A stretch of DNA of 8,106 bases from JBDKTH01 sp964558295 (GCA_964558295.1 CAZLDQ010000237.1:1-8106), one strand, 5' to 3'; positions 1 through 7,600 are shown, counted from the stretch's first letter. The notes: a model not told the origin generated them from the letters alone. Program-made: numbers and translations.

Positions 1-579
1 TCAGGCGGGGGCGAGGGCCTCCAGCTCCTTGGCCAGGCGTTTGCGGGCGACGTGCAGCCGACGCTTGATCGTGCTGATCGGCGAGGCAAAGTCGTCGCTC
101 ATCTCGATCAGCGACCGGCCGTGGAAATAGAACGCGACGAGGGTGTCCCGGTCGAGATCGGTGAGGCGATTGAGGCCCAGATGGAGTTGCTGATAACGCT
201 CCTGGGCAAGCATGCTGCCCAGGGGCGTCTCGTGTTCCACGTAGGTGGCTTCGTGACGATCCGGTTCCAGGGGGGCTGTCGCGCGGGTCCGCATGGCGCG
301 ATTAATCGCCATCCGCTTGGCGATTGCCCGCAGCCAGCCGCCAAAACAATGGGGATTCTGGAGCTGGGCGATCTTTTGCATCGCTTGGATGAAGACCTCT
401 TGGCAGAGTTCCTGAGCTTCCGCATCATGGCCGAGGCGGCGAACGATGACCAGGTAGACTGCGCGATGGTAGCGGTTGAACAACTCGTTAAAGGCGTCGC
501 GGTCGCCGTCTTGGGCGGCCAAGACGAGGCTTGCGACGGGTTGGTTCTCCAGGACGGTATCTTCTTGCAACACTTGCAT
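1..579 (-). CDS. ECF-type sigma-70 family RNA polymerase sigma factor
   Basis: This 192-residue protein should bind core RNA polymerase and direct it to a dedicated promoter set. Sigma region 2 spans about residues 30-97: the segment DAFNELFNRYHRAVY is typical of region 2.1, and FGGWLRAIAKRMAINRAMR (79-97) fits regions 2.3-2.4, which melt and read the -10 element. A linker at about 98-130 joins it to sigma region 4 (about 132-188), where LTDLDRDTLVAFYFHGRS and the helix-turn-helix ending TIKRRLHVARKRL contact the -35 element. There is no region 1 or 3, so it is of the short ECF class, and the length is normal. The ATG at 579 is preceded by GAGGAG (586-591 on the minus strand) at 6 bases, a strong ribosome-binding site. 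The stop is the first three bases of the window. No anti-sigma gene is visible; if one exists it would lie to the left of the window. Target promoters cannot be inferred. Family assignment is secure; the subgroup is not. Confidence 0.93.
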   Translation of the reverse strand: MQVLQEDTVLENQPVASLVLAAQDGDRDAFNELFNRYHRAVYLVIVRRLGHDAEAQELCQEVFIQAMQKIAQLQNPHCFGGWLRAIAKRMAINRAMRTRATAPLEPDRHEATYVEHETPLGSMLAQERYQQLHLGLNRLTDLDRDTLVAFYFHGRSLIEMSDDFASPISTIKRRLHVARKRLAKELEALAPA

Positions 580-721
580 CGTTCTCTCCTCGAAAATGCA
601 CGGTCATATGCGAAACGTGGGGGATCAGGGGCGGGCGGTGACCAAGCAGATAGAGCCCTTCAGCCGCCCTATTCGGCCAAGGGTCCATGCTCGTTGGGAA
701 GATGGAACCGACTCGCAGGGG

Positions 722-1048
722 TTAACTGCCGAGTCGGTCGCTTCGGAGCATGGGCCGTGGCCAGCTCGGGCGTTTCGTCCAACGCCAGCGCATGAGGCCG
801 GAACACGTTCGTTCCGTCGTGCGCGTCGTGTGGACTACGGCCGGACCTACTTGGCACGGTACTAGCGCCAAGTGTCCTGCCGTCCCCTGCCCGAACTGCC
901 GTGCAAAGAGACACCACGCATGATGATGCGCGCGCAGAAGGAGGGCAGGCATGCCGGCAATGGCACCGACGACGACGTTCGACTTCCGGCAAATCATGCC
1001 AATGACGTCGGACTTCACGGCGGTAATGGCGGCAATGAACCTACCCAT
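722..1048 (-). CDS. doubtful small ORF, unknown function (108 aa)
   Basis: I do not recognise this protein. The ATG at 1048 follows GAGG (1055-1058, minus strand) at an ideal 6-base spacing. The first 38 residues (starting MGRFIAAITAVKSDVIG) look protein-like: mostly aliphatic residues, with codons ending in C, as in the neighbouring genes. After about residue 40 the composition becomes rich in His, Arg and Thr with less natural codon use. Meanwhile another minus-strand frame over about 669-830 becomes the more protein-like one (RPHALALDETPELATAHAPK). That pattern would fit a short gene with a frameshift or a decaying reading frame, or it could be chance in GC-rich DNA. It ends 143 bases upstream of the sigma factor gene on the same strand, so the two could share a transcript. 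No domain, signal peptide or catalytic motif is evident. Confidence 0.25.
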   Translation of the reverse strand: MGRFIAAITAVKSDVIGMICRKSNVVVGAIAGMPALLLRAHHHAWCLFARQFGQGTAGHLALVPCQVGPAVVHTTRTTERTCSGLMRWRWTKRPSWPRPMLRSDRLGS

Positions 1049-1108
1049 GATCAACCTCTGCACCTTGCGTGGTATGAGAGAACAAACAGTCTTTCTGCAG
1101 ATGAAAGG

Positions 1109-1128
1109 CCCTCCCCAAAAGAGGAGGG
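1109..1128. other. GC-rich stem-loop (CCCTCC/GGAGGG)
   Basis: CCCTCC (1109-1114) and GGAGGG (1123-1128) form a 6-bp stem with an 8-base loop, and flanking bases could add imperfect pairs. It lies about 60 bases upstream of the small ORF start on the minus strand. Neither side has a run of Ts, so it is not a convincing intrinsic terminator. The GGAGGG arm could mask or mimic a ribosome-binding site. Function unknown. Confidence 0.3.
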
Positions 1129-1284
1129 TTCCGCTTCTGCAACCTTAAGGGTGCCACACCCGGGGCTGGGAGTCAAGAGCCGTCAACGAATCGCTGACTG
1201 CTTGCGAACCCAGCAATCGTGGCTGCGTTGGACATTATAGACACCTGCACGACCGCTAAGTTCGCGCGGATGGGCAAAATCCTC

Positions 1285-1312
1285 AAAAAAAAGAATCGAC
1301 TCCGAAGGGAGT
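1285..1312 (-). terminator. weak intrinsic terminator candidate downstream of uxaC
   Basis: On the minus strand ACTCC and GGAGT (1312-1308 and 1303-1299) form a 5-bp stem with a 4-base loop. Six bases later comes a run of eight Ts (1292-1285). The stem is short and the T run is displaced, so termination would be inefficient. It is the only terminator-like element I found after the uxaC stop, about 230 bases away. Confidence 0.35.
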
Positions 1313-1545
1313 GGACATGGTGGTTTCCCTGAAAGAGTGGTTTATGTGTATGCCAGAGGGGTTTGATGTTGTCTAAGGAGGGGGTTGTGAACTAGTTTGT
1401 ATCCCCTCGATATGGTTAGTTGGGGCAACGGCGGTGAAGCCTTCCCGCTGTGCGGACACGGAGTGGAACAAGCCGACAGAGGGTCAGCGGCAACGACGTG
1501 CAGAAGACGCGACGTAAGAAACCGATGCGTCTGCTGGGGCAGGGG

Positions 1546-2985
1546 CTACGGTTGGCAAACCGTCTTCCGGGTCAGGTCGAAGCCGAAATAGCGGCTGGCG
1601 TTGTGGTAGCAGATGTCTTGCACCATCCGGCCGATCAGATCCATGTCGTTGGGCAATAATCCCTGCTCCATCTCGGTGCCGAGAAGGTTGCAGAGGATTC
1701 GGCGGAAGTACTCGTGCCGGGTGTAGGAGAGGAACGAGCGGCTGTCGGTCAGCATGCCGACGAAGCAGCTTAGTAGGCCCTGATTGGAGAGCGTTTCGAG
1801 TTGGCGTTGCATCCCGTCTTTCTGGTCGAGGAACCACCAGCCGCTGCCATACTGCATCTTGCCTGGGCAGGAGCCATCCTGGAAGTTGCCGATCATTGTG
1901 GCGATCAGTTCGTTGACCGAAGGGTTTAGGTTGTAAAGGATCGTCTTGGCCAGCCGGTTCTCAGATTCGAGGCGATCAAGGAATCGGGACAGGGAGCGCC
2001 CCAGCAGGCCATCGGCGATCGAGTCGAATCCGGTGTCGGGGCCGAGGGCCTTGAACGCCCGGGTATTGTTGTTTCGCAGGGCACCGAGGTGGAACTGCTG
2101 GGTCCAGCCGCGCTCGTGGTCCATTACGGCGAATTCATAGAGCATGGCCGATTTGAACCGGGAAATTTGGTCGGCCTCCAAGGGTTGGCCGTTCCGCACG
2201 GTGCGGAAGATCGTGCGGATATCGGACTCCTTGAAGTCTTCGGCGTCGATCAGTTCGAGGCCGTGATCGGAGAGCCGGCATCCCATGGCATGGAAGAAAG
2301 CGTGCCGTTTGCGAAGCGCTTCCATGAAGGTCGCATAGTCTTTGATGTCGAGGTCGGCGACGACCGACAGCCGATCAACCCAAACGTTGAACGCCGCGGG
2401 ACACTCGACGGCCATTGCCTTGTCAGGTCGGAAGGTGGGCAGGACCTGAATCGTCATGGACGGATCGGCGGCGATGGCCGCGTGATGTTCCAGGCTGTCC
2501 GTGGGATCGTCGGTCGTGCAAACGAGGACGACGTTCATTTGACGCATGATTCCGCGACAGGAGAACTCATCGCGGGCAAGCAAGGCATTGCACTCGTCCC
2601 AGATGCTTTTGGCCGTTTGGGGATTGAGAAGCCGGTCACTGATTCCGAAGGGACGTTTCAGTTCGAGGTGGGTCCAATGATAGAGCGGATTGCGCAACGT
2701 CTTGGGGACGGTTTCCGCCCACTTCTGGAATTTTTCCCAATCTGAGGCCGTGCCGGTGCAGTATTGTTCGGGCACGCCCGCGGCTCGCATCGCGCGCCAC
2801 TTGTAGTGATCGCCCGCCAGCCAGATTTGGGTCAGGTTGGCGAAACGGTGATCCGTGGCGATCTGCTGCGGTGGGAGATGGCAGTGGTAGTCGATGATCG
2901 GCAGATCTCGCGCATATTCATGGTAGAGTCGTACCGCGGCTTGGTTGGAGAGGAGGAAGTTCTCGGTAATGAAGACGTCCTTCAC
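1546..2985 (-). CDS. uxaC: glucuronate (uronate) isomerase UxaC
   Basis: UxaC isomerises D-glucuronate to D-fructuronate (and D-galacturonate to D-tagaturonate), the first cytoplasmic step of hexuronate breakdown towards 2-keto-3-deoxygluconate. It belongs to the amidohydrolase-like TIM-barrel superfamily. The whole length matches the family: DYHCHLPPQ near residue 32 with the metal-binding HxH, then GDHYKWRAMR, NPLYHWTHLEL, TTDDPTDSLEHH, RPDKA, GALRNNN, GSGWWFLDQKDG and TDSRSFLSYTRHEYFRR, ending with NASRYFGFDL. I chose the GTG at 2985 (479 residues) because it gives the usual MKDVFITENFLL-type N-terminus and has GGAAAG 7 bases upstream. A TTG at 3000 would add five residues. No uxaB, uxuA, kdgK or transporter gene is in the window, so it stands alone here. 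The upstream leader with a terminator hairpin suggests regulated expression. The gene is intact, with all key motifs present. Confidence 0.96.
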   Translation of the reverse strand: MKDVFITENFLLSNQAAVRLYHEYARDLPIIDYHCHLPPQQIATDHRFANLTQIWLAGDHYKWRAMRAAGVPEQYCTGTASDWEKFQKWAETVPKTLRNPLYHWTHLELKRPFGISDRLLNPQTAKSIWDECNALLARDEFSCRGIMRQMNVVLVCTTDDPTDSLEHHAAIAADPSMTIQVLPTFRPDKAMAVECPAAFNVWVDRLSVVADLDIKDYATFMEALRKRHAFFHAMGCRLSDHGLELIDAEDFKESDIRTIFRTVRNGQPLEADQISRFKSAMLYEFAVMDHERGWTQQFHLGALRNNNTRAFKALGPDTGFDSIADGLLGRSLSRFLDRLESENRLAKTILYNLNPSVNELIATMIGNFQDGSCPGKMQYGSGWWFLDQKDGMQRQLETLSNQGLLSCFVGMLTDSRSFLSYTRHEYFRRILCNLLGTEMEQGLLPNDMDLIGRMVQDICYHNASRYFGFDLTRKTVCQP

Positions 2986-3000
2986 GGTATTGCTTTCCAA

Positions 3001-3227
3001 GGAATGCCTGAAAACGGGGAATCAACGAGCTTCCAATCGCGACAGTTTACCATCACGACCGCCAATAAAAAAACCCCGCCGTTTGCAGCCAGGGCGAACG
3101 GCGGGGCCGGAACAGAGAAGAGGCCGACGCTGCGTAGAAAGTACCCCGAAAAAAATAGGTTGAGATGATTTCGGTATCCGCTCGACGAGGCACCTTCTGG
3201 GAGCGTCGTTGCACTCCTTTCCTCTTA
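3001..3227 (-). promoter_or_regulatory. structured uxaC leader or short terminated RNA
   Basis: Transcription from the minus-strand promoter at 3234-3261 would begin near 3227. It would run about 120 bases to the strong terminator hairpin at 3067-3106, then about 80 bases more to the uxaC start. Upstream of the terminator the leader can fold further: CCGAAA and TTTCGG (3174-3169 and 3151-3146, minus strand) pair around a 17-base loop, and CGCTC/GAGCG pairs nearer the 5' end. I found no second promoter between terminator and gene. It therefore looks like an attenuator-type leader or a separate RNA of roughly 160 nucleotides. I do not recognise a known riboswitch. Confidence 0.45.
3067..3106 (-). 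terminator. strong intrinsic terminator in front of uxaC
   Basis: CCCCGCCGTT (3074-3083) and AACGGCGGGG (3097-3106) form a perfect 10-bp stem with a 13-base loop. On the minus strand the stem runs directly into seven Ts (3073-3067). This is a textbook Rho-independent terminator oriented towards uxaC, whose start lies 67-82 bases further on. No minus-strand protein gene lies upstream for it to terminate; the next gene, at 3417, is on the other strand. It therefore most likely ends a leader RNA. Confidence 0.85.
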
Positions 3228-3233
3228 CTTTTG

Positions 3234-3261
3234 ATCATACCAGCTTTGAGGTCGATGTCCA
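3234..3261 (-). promoter_or_regulatory. sigma-70 promoter directed towards uxaC
   Basis: On the minus strand TGGACA (3261-3256) and TATGAT (3239-3234) are separated by 16 bases. Each matches five of six consensus positions. The predicted transcription start is near 3227, upstream of the terminator hairpin. It is the best promoter on this strand in the intergenic region. Confidence 0.6.
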
Positions 3262-3266
3262 GAGAC

Positions 3267-3276
3267 TTCTCGAGAA
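3267..3276. promoter_or_regulatory. palindrome TTCTCGAGAA, operator candidate
   Basis: This perfect 10-base palindrome sits five bases upstream of the -35 box of the minus-strand promoter. That is a position from which an activator or repressor dimer could act. A 10-base palindrome can arise by chance, and I do not know a regulator for this site. Confidence 0.3.
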
Positions 3277-3360
3277 AATTCTCCTTGTCGTGGCGTTCCG
3301 TGCTCCGGCGAACCGGTATGATTGGGCGATGGTCGCCTGTTTTCGTAATCGGACCTGCCC

Positions 3361-3366
3361 TATAAT
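3361..3366 (+). promoter_or_regulatory. TATAAT -10 box of the phosphatase gene
   Basis: A perfect TATAAT lies 50 bases upstream of the ATG at 3417, giving a leader of about 44 bases. The -35 position (about 3338-3343, TGTTTT) is poor, and there is no extended -10 TG at the right spacing. The promoter may need an activator or may be weak. It is divergent from the uxaC promoter. Confidence 0.4.
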
Positions 3367-3416
3367 CGGGGATTTGCTGTCCACGAGGCGGTTCGGGGGA
3401 TGAAGTCGAGGGTGTT

Positions 3417-4208
3417 ATGTCAAGCTTTATGGCGATTTGTGAGAAGGCTGTCCGGGCGGGCGGGGCAATTTTGCTGGAATGGTTGGGACGCGTCCAGGTC
3501 CAGGAAAAAGGCCGCTCCGACCTCGTGACAGAGGCCGACTTTGCCTCCCAAGAGATGGTCCGACGCACGATTCTGGAAGCCTTTCCCGATCATTTCGTCC
3601 TCGGCGAAGAAGATGTGCCAGGGGGTGTTTCAACTCCTTCGGGTACATCGTCCTACCGCTGGATTGTTGACCCCTTGGATGGGACGACCAACTATGTCCA
3701 TCAGGTGCCACATTTTGCTGTATCGTTGGCGCTGGAGCGGGCGGGAGAGCTCCTGGTCGGTGCGGTTTACAATCCGGTCAACGATGAATGTTACACGGCC
3801 GAGGCTGGCCAGGGGGCTTATCTGAATGGCTCGCGGTTAAAGACGAGCCGGGTGACAAAGCTCTCCGAAGCGCTGTGCGCCGTTGGGCTTCCGGCTGTCG
3901 TCACCAAGGACTCCCCTGATCTGCGATTGTTCCTTACCGGGTTGGATCACTGCCAGGCGTTCCGGCGGACCGGTTCCGCCGCGCTGAACCTCTGCTATGT
4001 GGCGGCCGGATACTACGACGTTGCCTGGTCATATTCCACAAAGGTCTGGGATATGGCTGCCGGCGCGCTATTGGTCCAAGAAGCTGGGGGGGTGGTGACT
4101 ACGCCTGGATCTGATCGGCTTCTCCTCGATCAGGGGCATCACATCGCGGCCGCCAATCCGGTGCTCCACGAGCGTTTTGTGGCATTGAGCCGGCAGGCGG
4201 GCTTGTGA
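3417..4208 (+). CDS. inositol monophosphatase family protein
   Basis: This is a 263-residue Mg-dependent phosphatase of the inositol monophosphatase/fructose-1,6-bisphosphatase superfamily, acting in the cytoplasm. Signature motifs are all present: the GEE metal-binding site (63-65), the core motif WIVDPLDGTTNY (82-93) with the metal-binding Asp85 and Asp88, RRTGSAALNL (183-192), and the C-terminal WDMAAG (211-216) with the catalytic-site Asp212. Length is typical. The ATG at 3417 has GAGGG (3408-3412) only four bases upstream, which is acceptable. Substrate cannot be fixed from the sequence: relatives hydrolyse myo-inositol 1-phosphate, histidinol phosphate, 3'-phosphoadenosine 5'-phosphate or sugar phosphates. 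The YVHQVPHFAVSLAL segment after the core motif resembles the SuhB/IMPase branch rather than CysQ. It is probably a single-gene transcript: uxaC diverges, and about 400 bases separate it from the next gene. Confidence 0.93.
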   Translation: MSSFMAICEKAVRAGGAILLEWLGRVQVQEKGRSDLVTEADFASQEMVRRTILEAFPDHFVLGEEDVPGGVSTPSGTSSYRWIVDPLDGTTNYVHQVPHFAVSLALERAGELLVGAVYNPVNDECYTAEAGQGAYLNGSRLKTSRVTKLSEALCAVGLPAVVTKDSPDLRLFLTGLDHCQAFRRTGSAALNLCYVAAGYYDVAWSYSTKVWDMAAGALLVQEAGGVVTTPGSDRLLLDQGHHIAAANPVLHERFVALSRQAGL

Positions 4209-4233
4209 GCGTCGCTCGGTTCATTGCGTCAGA

Positions 4234-4259
4234 AGACGGGGGGCTGTCTGTCTCGTTTT
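4234..4259 (+). terminator. weak terminator candidate after the phosphatase gene
   Basis: AGACGG (4234-4239) can pair with CTGTCT (4244-4249), including one G-T pair, around a GGGG loop. A run of only four Ts (4256-4259) follows six bases later. It begins 25 bases after the stop codon, so position is right but stability is poor. Confidence 0.25.
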
Positions 4260-4348
4260 CACTCCGTTGCGTGGTTCTGGAAGAACGCCTGAGGGTAATA
4301 CCCGCCTGATCGCAGAATGGGGGGGTGGGTTGTGTCAGGTGAGGGGGT

Positions 4349-4363
4349 GGCCAAACTGGGAGT
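4349..4363 (+). repeat. 15-bp direct repeat, left copy (at gap edge)
   Basis: GGCCAAACTGGGAGT occurs here, ending exactly at the first N, and again at 4439-4453. An exact copy at the contig edge and shortly after the gap is the usual sign of two contig ends that overlap but were not merged. Confidence 0.8.
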
Positions 4364-4373
4364 NNNNNNNNNN
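4364..4373. other. assembly gap (10 Ns)
   Basis: Ten undetermined bases. The round number suggests a placeholder rather than a measured length, so the true distance between the flanks is unknown. Confidence 0.98.
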
Positions 4374-4440
4374 CCGCCGCCGCCCCCCCCGCCCCCCGCC
4401 CGCCCCCTGGCCCCCGGGTCTGCCACCGGCGCGCCCGGGG
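4374..4440. other. C-rich low-complexity tract, possible artefact
   Basis: The first half is almost only C with scattered Gs, unlike anything else in the window. The second half remains extremely GC-rich. It lies between the Ns and the second copy of the repeated 15-mer. It could be a genuine GC-rich tract that broke the assembly, or sequencing or assembly error at a contig end. Confidence 0.7.
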
Positions 4441-4453
4441 CCAAACTGGGAGT
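4439..4453 (+). repeat. 15-bp direct repeat, right copy
   Basis: Exact second copy of GGCCAAACTGGGAGT, 90 bases after the first. From here the sequence resumes normal composition and leads to the large secreted protein gene. Confidence 0.8.
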
Positions 4454-4605
4454 TTTCTTGCTTCAAGGAACGGGGCTGTTTAGGTAGACTGTACCGTAGT
4501 TGCTTGTCTCCATTCGGCCCGATTCTGGGCCATGCCAATCGGTCAATCGGGGCTGGCGTACGCCCTCTTAGGTTCGTCGGCAAGTGAGCTTGAGGAAAGA
4601 AGGCC

Positions 4606-7600
4606 TTGCAGGGTTGCATGCAGCGGCTACTCCCGACTGTTGTCTGCCAACTGGCAGTCTTCTGGGGCGGTCTGGTGATCGCCCAGGAGATGAGCCCGTC
4701 GGCGCCCGTGGAACCGGCGAAGACGGCGGTTCAAGCTCCTGCTCCGTCTCCCGTGGCTCCTATTGAGGAATCGAAGCTGCCGGTCTACTTGAAGTCCAAG
4801 GATGGTCGGTTGGTTCCGATGCTTGATTGGACCTTCGAGGATTTTGAACGGGTCTATCAGGAGAACCAGGGGCTTAAGCAACGAGATCGGGCGCCTCTTT
4901 ATAGCATCCAGTCGATGGCGATCACTGGAGCGGTGAAGGGGAGCTATGCGGAATTGACGGTCGAGTTGGGGATCCTCGTGCGTGACGACCAATGGGTCCG
5001 GGTTCCGTTGCGTTTGAATCAGGCGGTACTTCGGGAAGGGGCCAAGTATGAGGGCCCAGGCGGCCAGTACCTTCTCGACTTTGAGGCGGAGGGGGACGGC
5101 TATATCGGCCGCATTCGTGGTAATTCTGGACAGCAGCACCGCCTGACGCTCAGGGTGCTCGTCCCGGTGGCGACGGTTGGCGAGGAGAGCCGTTTGAAGC
5201 TCTCGGTGCCGCGCGCGACGAGTTCCAGTATGAAGCTGACTGTTCCGGTCGCCGAGGCCACGGGGAACGTTTCGACGGGGGCAACGCTTTCCACGGCCGC
5301 GGCTGGCAAGCAGGCCACGGAGTTTACGGCACTCGGGCTTGGCGGAGATTTCGAGCTGAGTTGGCGCAAGACGGGGAGTCGCTCGGCCGAGGCGGCGACG
5401 GTCTTGGAGGCCGTGGGATCGGTCCTATGCCGGGTTGATCCCGGTCTGGTGCACAGCGAGGCCACGCTGACGATTCGCGGTTACGGGGGGCTTTTCGACC
5501 GCTTCCATGTACGGTTACCCGAAGGGGCTGAATTCGTTCCCAGTGAAGCCAGCGAGTATGCGGTGACTGTGATGCCGGCGACAGGGGGCGGGGAGAAAGA
5601 GCCACGCGTGGTGGAAATCCGTTTTCCGAAGAAGGTGAGCGGTCCGGTGGATGTCCGGCTGAGTACCAAGCGGCGTTACGAAGCCATGGGGGCGTCCGGT
5701 GGGTTCGAGTTGGCAGGATTCGAGGTGGTTGAGGCGGTCCGCCAATGGGGGCACTTGGCGATTACGGCGGCCGAAGACCTCCAAGTGGTCTGCACTCCCA
5801 ACCGGGGGGTGCGGCAGGTTGATCAGTTACCCGAGGCGTTGCGTGGAGACGATCGGCTGGCCGGATTCGCCTACTATAGTCAGCCTTGCTCGCTCACGGC
5901 GCGGGTGGTGCCGAAGAAGACCCGGATCAATGTCGAGCCGGAGCACTTGCTTCTGGTCGAAGAGGACAAGGTCCGGCTGGAGGCGAAGCTGAAGTATACC
6001 ATTCGTGCGGCCAAAGTTGCGTCGCTCGATGTAGAACTGCTCGATTGGGAATTGGATGAAGTTGGGCCGGCCAATCTGGTGGCGGTCGATCTGGTGGCCA
6101 CGGACCGAAGCGGTGCGGTATCCGTGCCGTTGACGACGCCCTCGATCGGCCAAGTGGAAATCACGCTTCGAGCCCACAAACCGATCGCTGCCGGGGCGAC
6201 GTCTCTATCGCTGGCGTTACCGCGACCGCAGGCCAACTCCTCGGGGCCCGCGGCGGTCGTGGTTTTGCCGGCTGACAATGTCGAGTTGATTCCCGAGACC
6301 AATGCGACGGTTGGTCTGGTTCGGCAGCAGATCGCCCCGCCGATGAGCCTTCCGCCGCGCCAGCAGCTTCCGCTGTTTTATCGAGGGGAGACGACCAAGG
6401 CGGTCTTTGCTGCGGGGTTGACTATTCACCCACAGTCGATCGCGGTGGATGTGTCGACGCAGCTTACGTTGGCTGGCGAGGAGAAGTATGTCGAGCAGAA
6501 GCTGGCCTACACGATTGCTTACAAGCCGGTGGAGGTTCTGACGCTGGAGGTTCCGCGGAGTCTGGCGGGGACGGGGGCCTTGGAGGTGCTTTTTGATGGC
6601 CAACCAGTCTCGCCGGCGGAGTTGGCCGACCAAGCCAAGGCGCCTGGCGACTCACGGCCGATCAAGAAGCGTGTCTTGCTCCCCTCGCCCAAGATCGGTA
6701 CTTGCGAATTGGTGATCCGCTATCCGGTAGCCCTGGAGGAATTGTTGCCGGAAACCAGCGTTGTCTCAACGATCCCACTGGTAATGCCAGGGGATGGCAA
6801 GCTGGGGGGGAATCGGCTATGCGTGACGACCAGCCCCGGCGTGAAGGTGCAGCTTCGTGAAGGCCCCTGGGCCATCTCTGAAGAGAACGGTCTTTCTCCG
6901 GAACGGCTCCATTCGCTTCAGATGGTTGCCGAGGGGCGGACCGAGAAGGTCGTGTTGGGGATTCACTTGGAAGATCGCGATGCGTTGGGCTCGACGGTCG
7001 TCGAACGCCTTTGGATCCAGACCTGGGTTTTGTCCACTCCCACGGGAACGCAGCGTCAGGATCGGGCCGTATTCCGCTTTACCAGCGACCAGAAGGAATT
7101 GGAGTTGCATCTGCCAGGGGAGGTTGAACCCAACCGAGTGGAGGTTTCCCTGGATCGCCGTCGGATTCAGACCAAGCTCGGACTGGCCAACAGTCTGGTG
7201 ATCCGACTGCCGGACGCCTCGCGAGCAGGTTCGCATATCCTTGAGGTTTCCTACCGGTTTCCTGCGCGCCTGGTGAGACTGGGGCATTGGTCGATGGAAT
7301 TGCCCCACATGGGACGGCAGGCCTGGGTGCGCCGCATGTATTGGCAGCTTGTGTTGCCGCAGTATGAACATCTGGTCGTGGCCCCGGCCGGCTTTACTCC
7401 CGAGTTTACATGGGGGTGGACAGGCGCCTTCTGGGGACGCAATCCGCTGTTCGAACAGTCGCAATTGGAGACGTGGGTTGGAACCGTCCCAATGACCGCG
7501 GTCTCGAACGCCACGAGCCGGTATTTGTTCAGTACGCTCGGACCGGTTGAGCAGTGCGAGTTGTACGTGGCCAATCGGTCATTGATTGTACTGGGAGCTT

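Larger units (their letters stand above)
1049..1545. other. intergenic region, no gene seen
   Basis: This stretch lies between the end of uxaC and the doubtful small ORF. Its reading frames are short, lack good start contexts and have unnatural composition. The only structure I can point to is the GC-rich stem-loop at 1109-1128 and the short hairpin with an A/T run at 1285-1312, both listed separately. A strong-looking AAGGAGG at about 1375 on the plus strand leads only to immediate stops. No tRNA-like fold was found. It could be the remains of lost genes or an untranslated tail of uxaC. Confidence 0.6.
4209..4605. other. intergenic region with assembly gap
   Basis: No gene is supported here. 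It contains a weak hairpin after the phosphatase gene (4234-4249), two small inverted repeats (GTTCT/AGAAC at 4274-4286; GGGTAATACCC at 4293-4303), the 10-N gap, a C-only tract and a repeated 15-mer. The promoter of the following large gene must lie in or near it. I see no convincing -35/-10 pair, and part of the region may be missing or artificial. Confidence 0.7.

Noticed and set aside
52..795. Long plus-strand open frame opposite the sigma factor gene
   Set aside because: It is the antisense shadow of a clearly recognisable sigma factor. Its own protein has no family features and it has no good ribosome-binding site.
1366..1395. Strong AAGGAGG on the plus strand suggesting a gene start
   Set aside because: The start codons around it reach a stop almost at once (GTG AAC TAG; ATG gives nine codons). 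No real reading frame follows.
3149..3155. Second run of seven Ts on the minus strand as another terminator
   Set aside because: The nearest possible stem (CCGAAA/TTTCGG) uses these Ts as part of its own arm, so there is no hairpin followed by a free T run.
2089..3168. Two plus-strand open frames opposite uxaC
   Set aside because: They mirror the codon bias of uxaC on the other strand; UxaC matches its family over the full length.
4274..4303. Two short inverted repeats (GTTCT/AGAAC and GGGTA/TACCC) as operators or a terminator
   Set aside because: Five-base arms with no T run are expected by chance, and neither is placed next to a recognisable promoter.
4374..4440. C-rich tract as a functional G-quadruplex or i-motif element
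   Set aside because: It directly abuts the Ns and the duplicated contig-end sequence, so an artefact is the simpler explanation.
4462..4490. Promoter for the large gene (TTCAAG or TTGCTT with TAGACT or TAGGTA; GGAAC as an ECF box)
   Set aside because: Matches to consensus are poor and several alternatives are equally weak. The nearby gap also makes the region unreliable.
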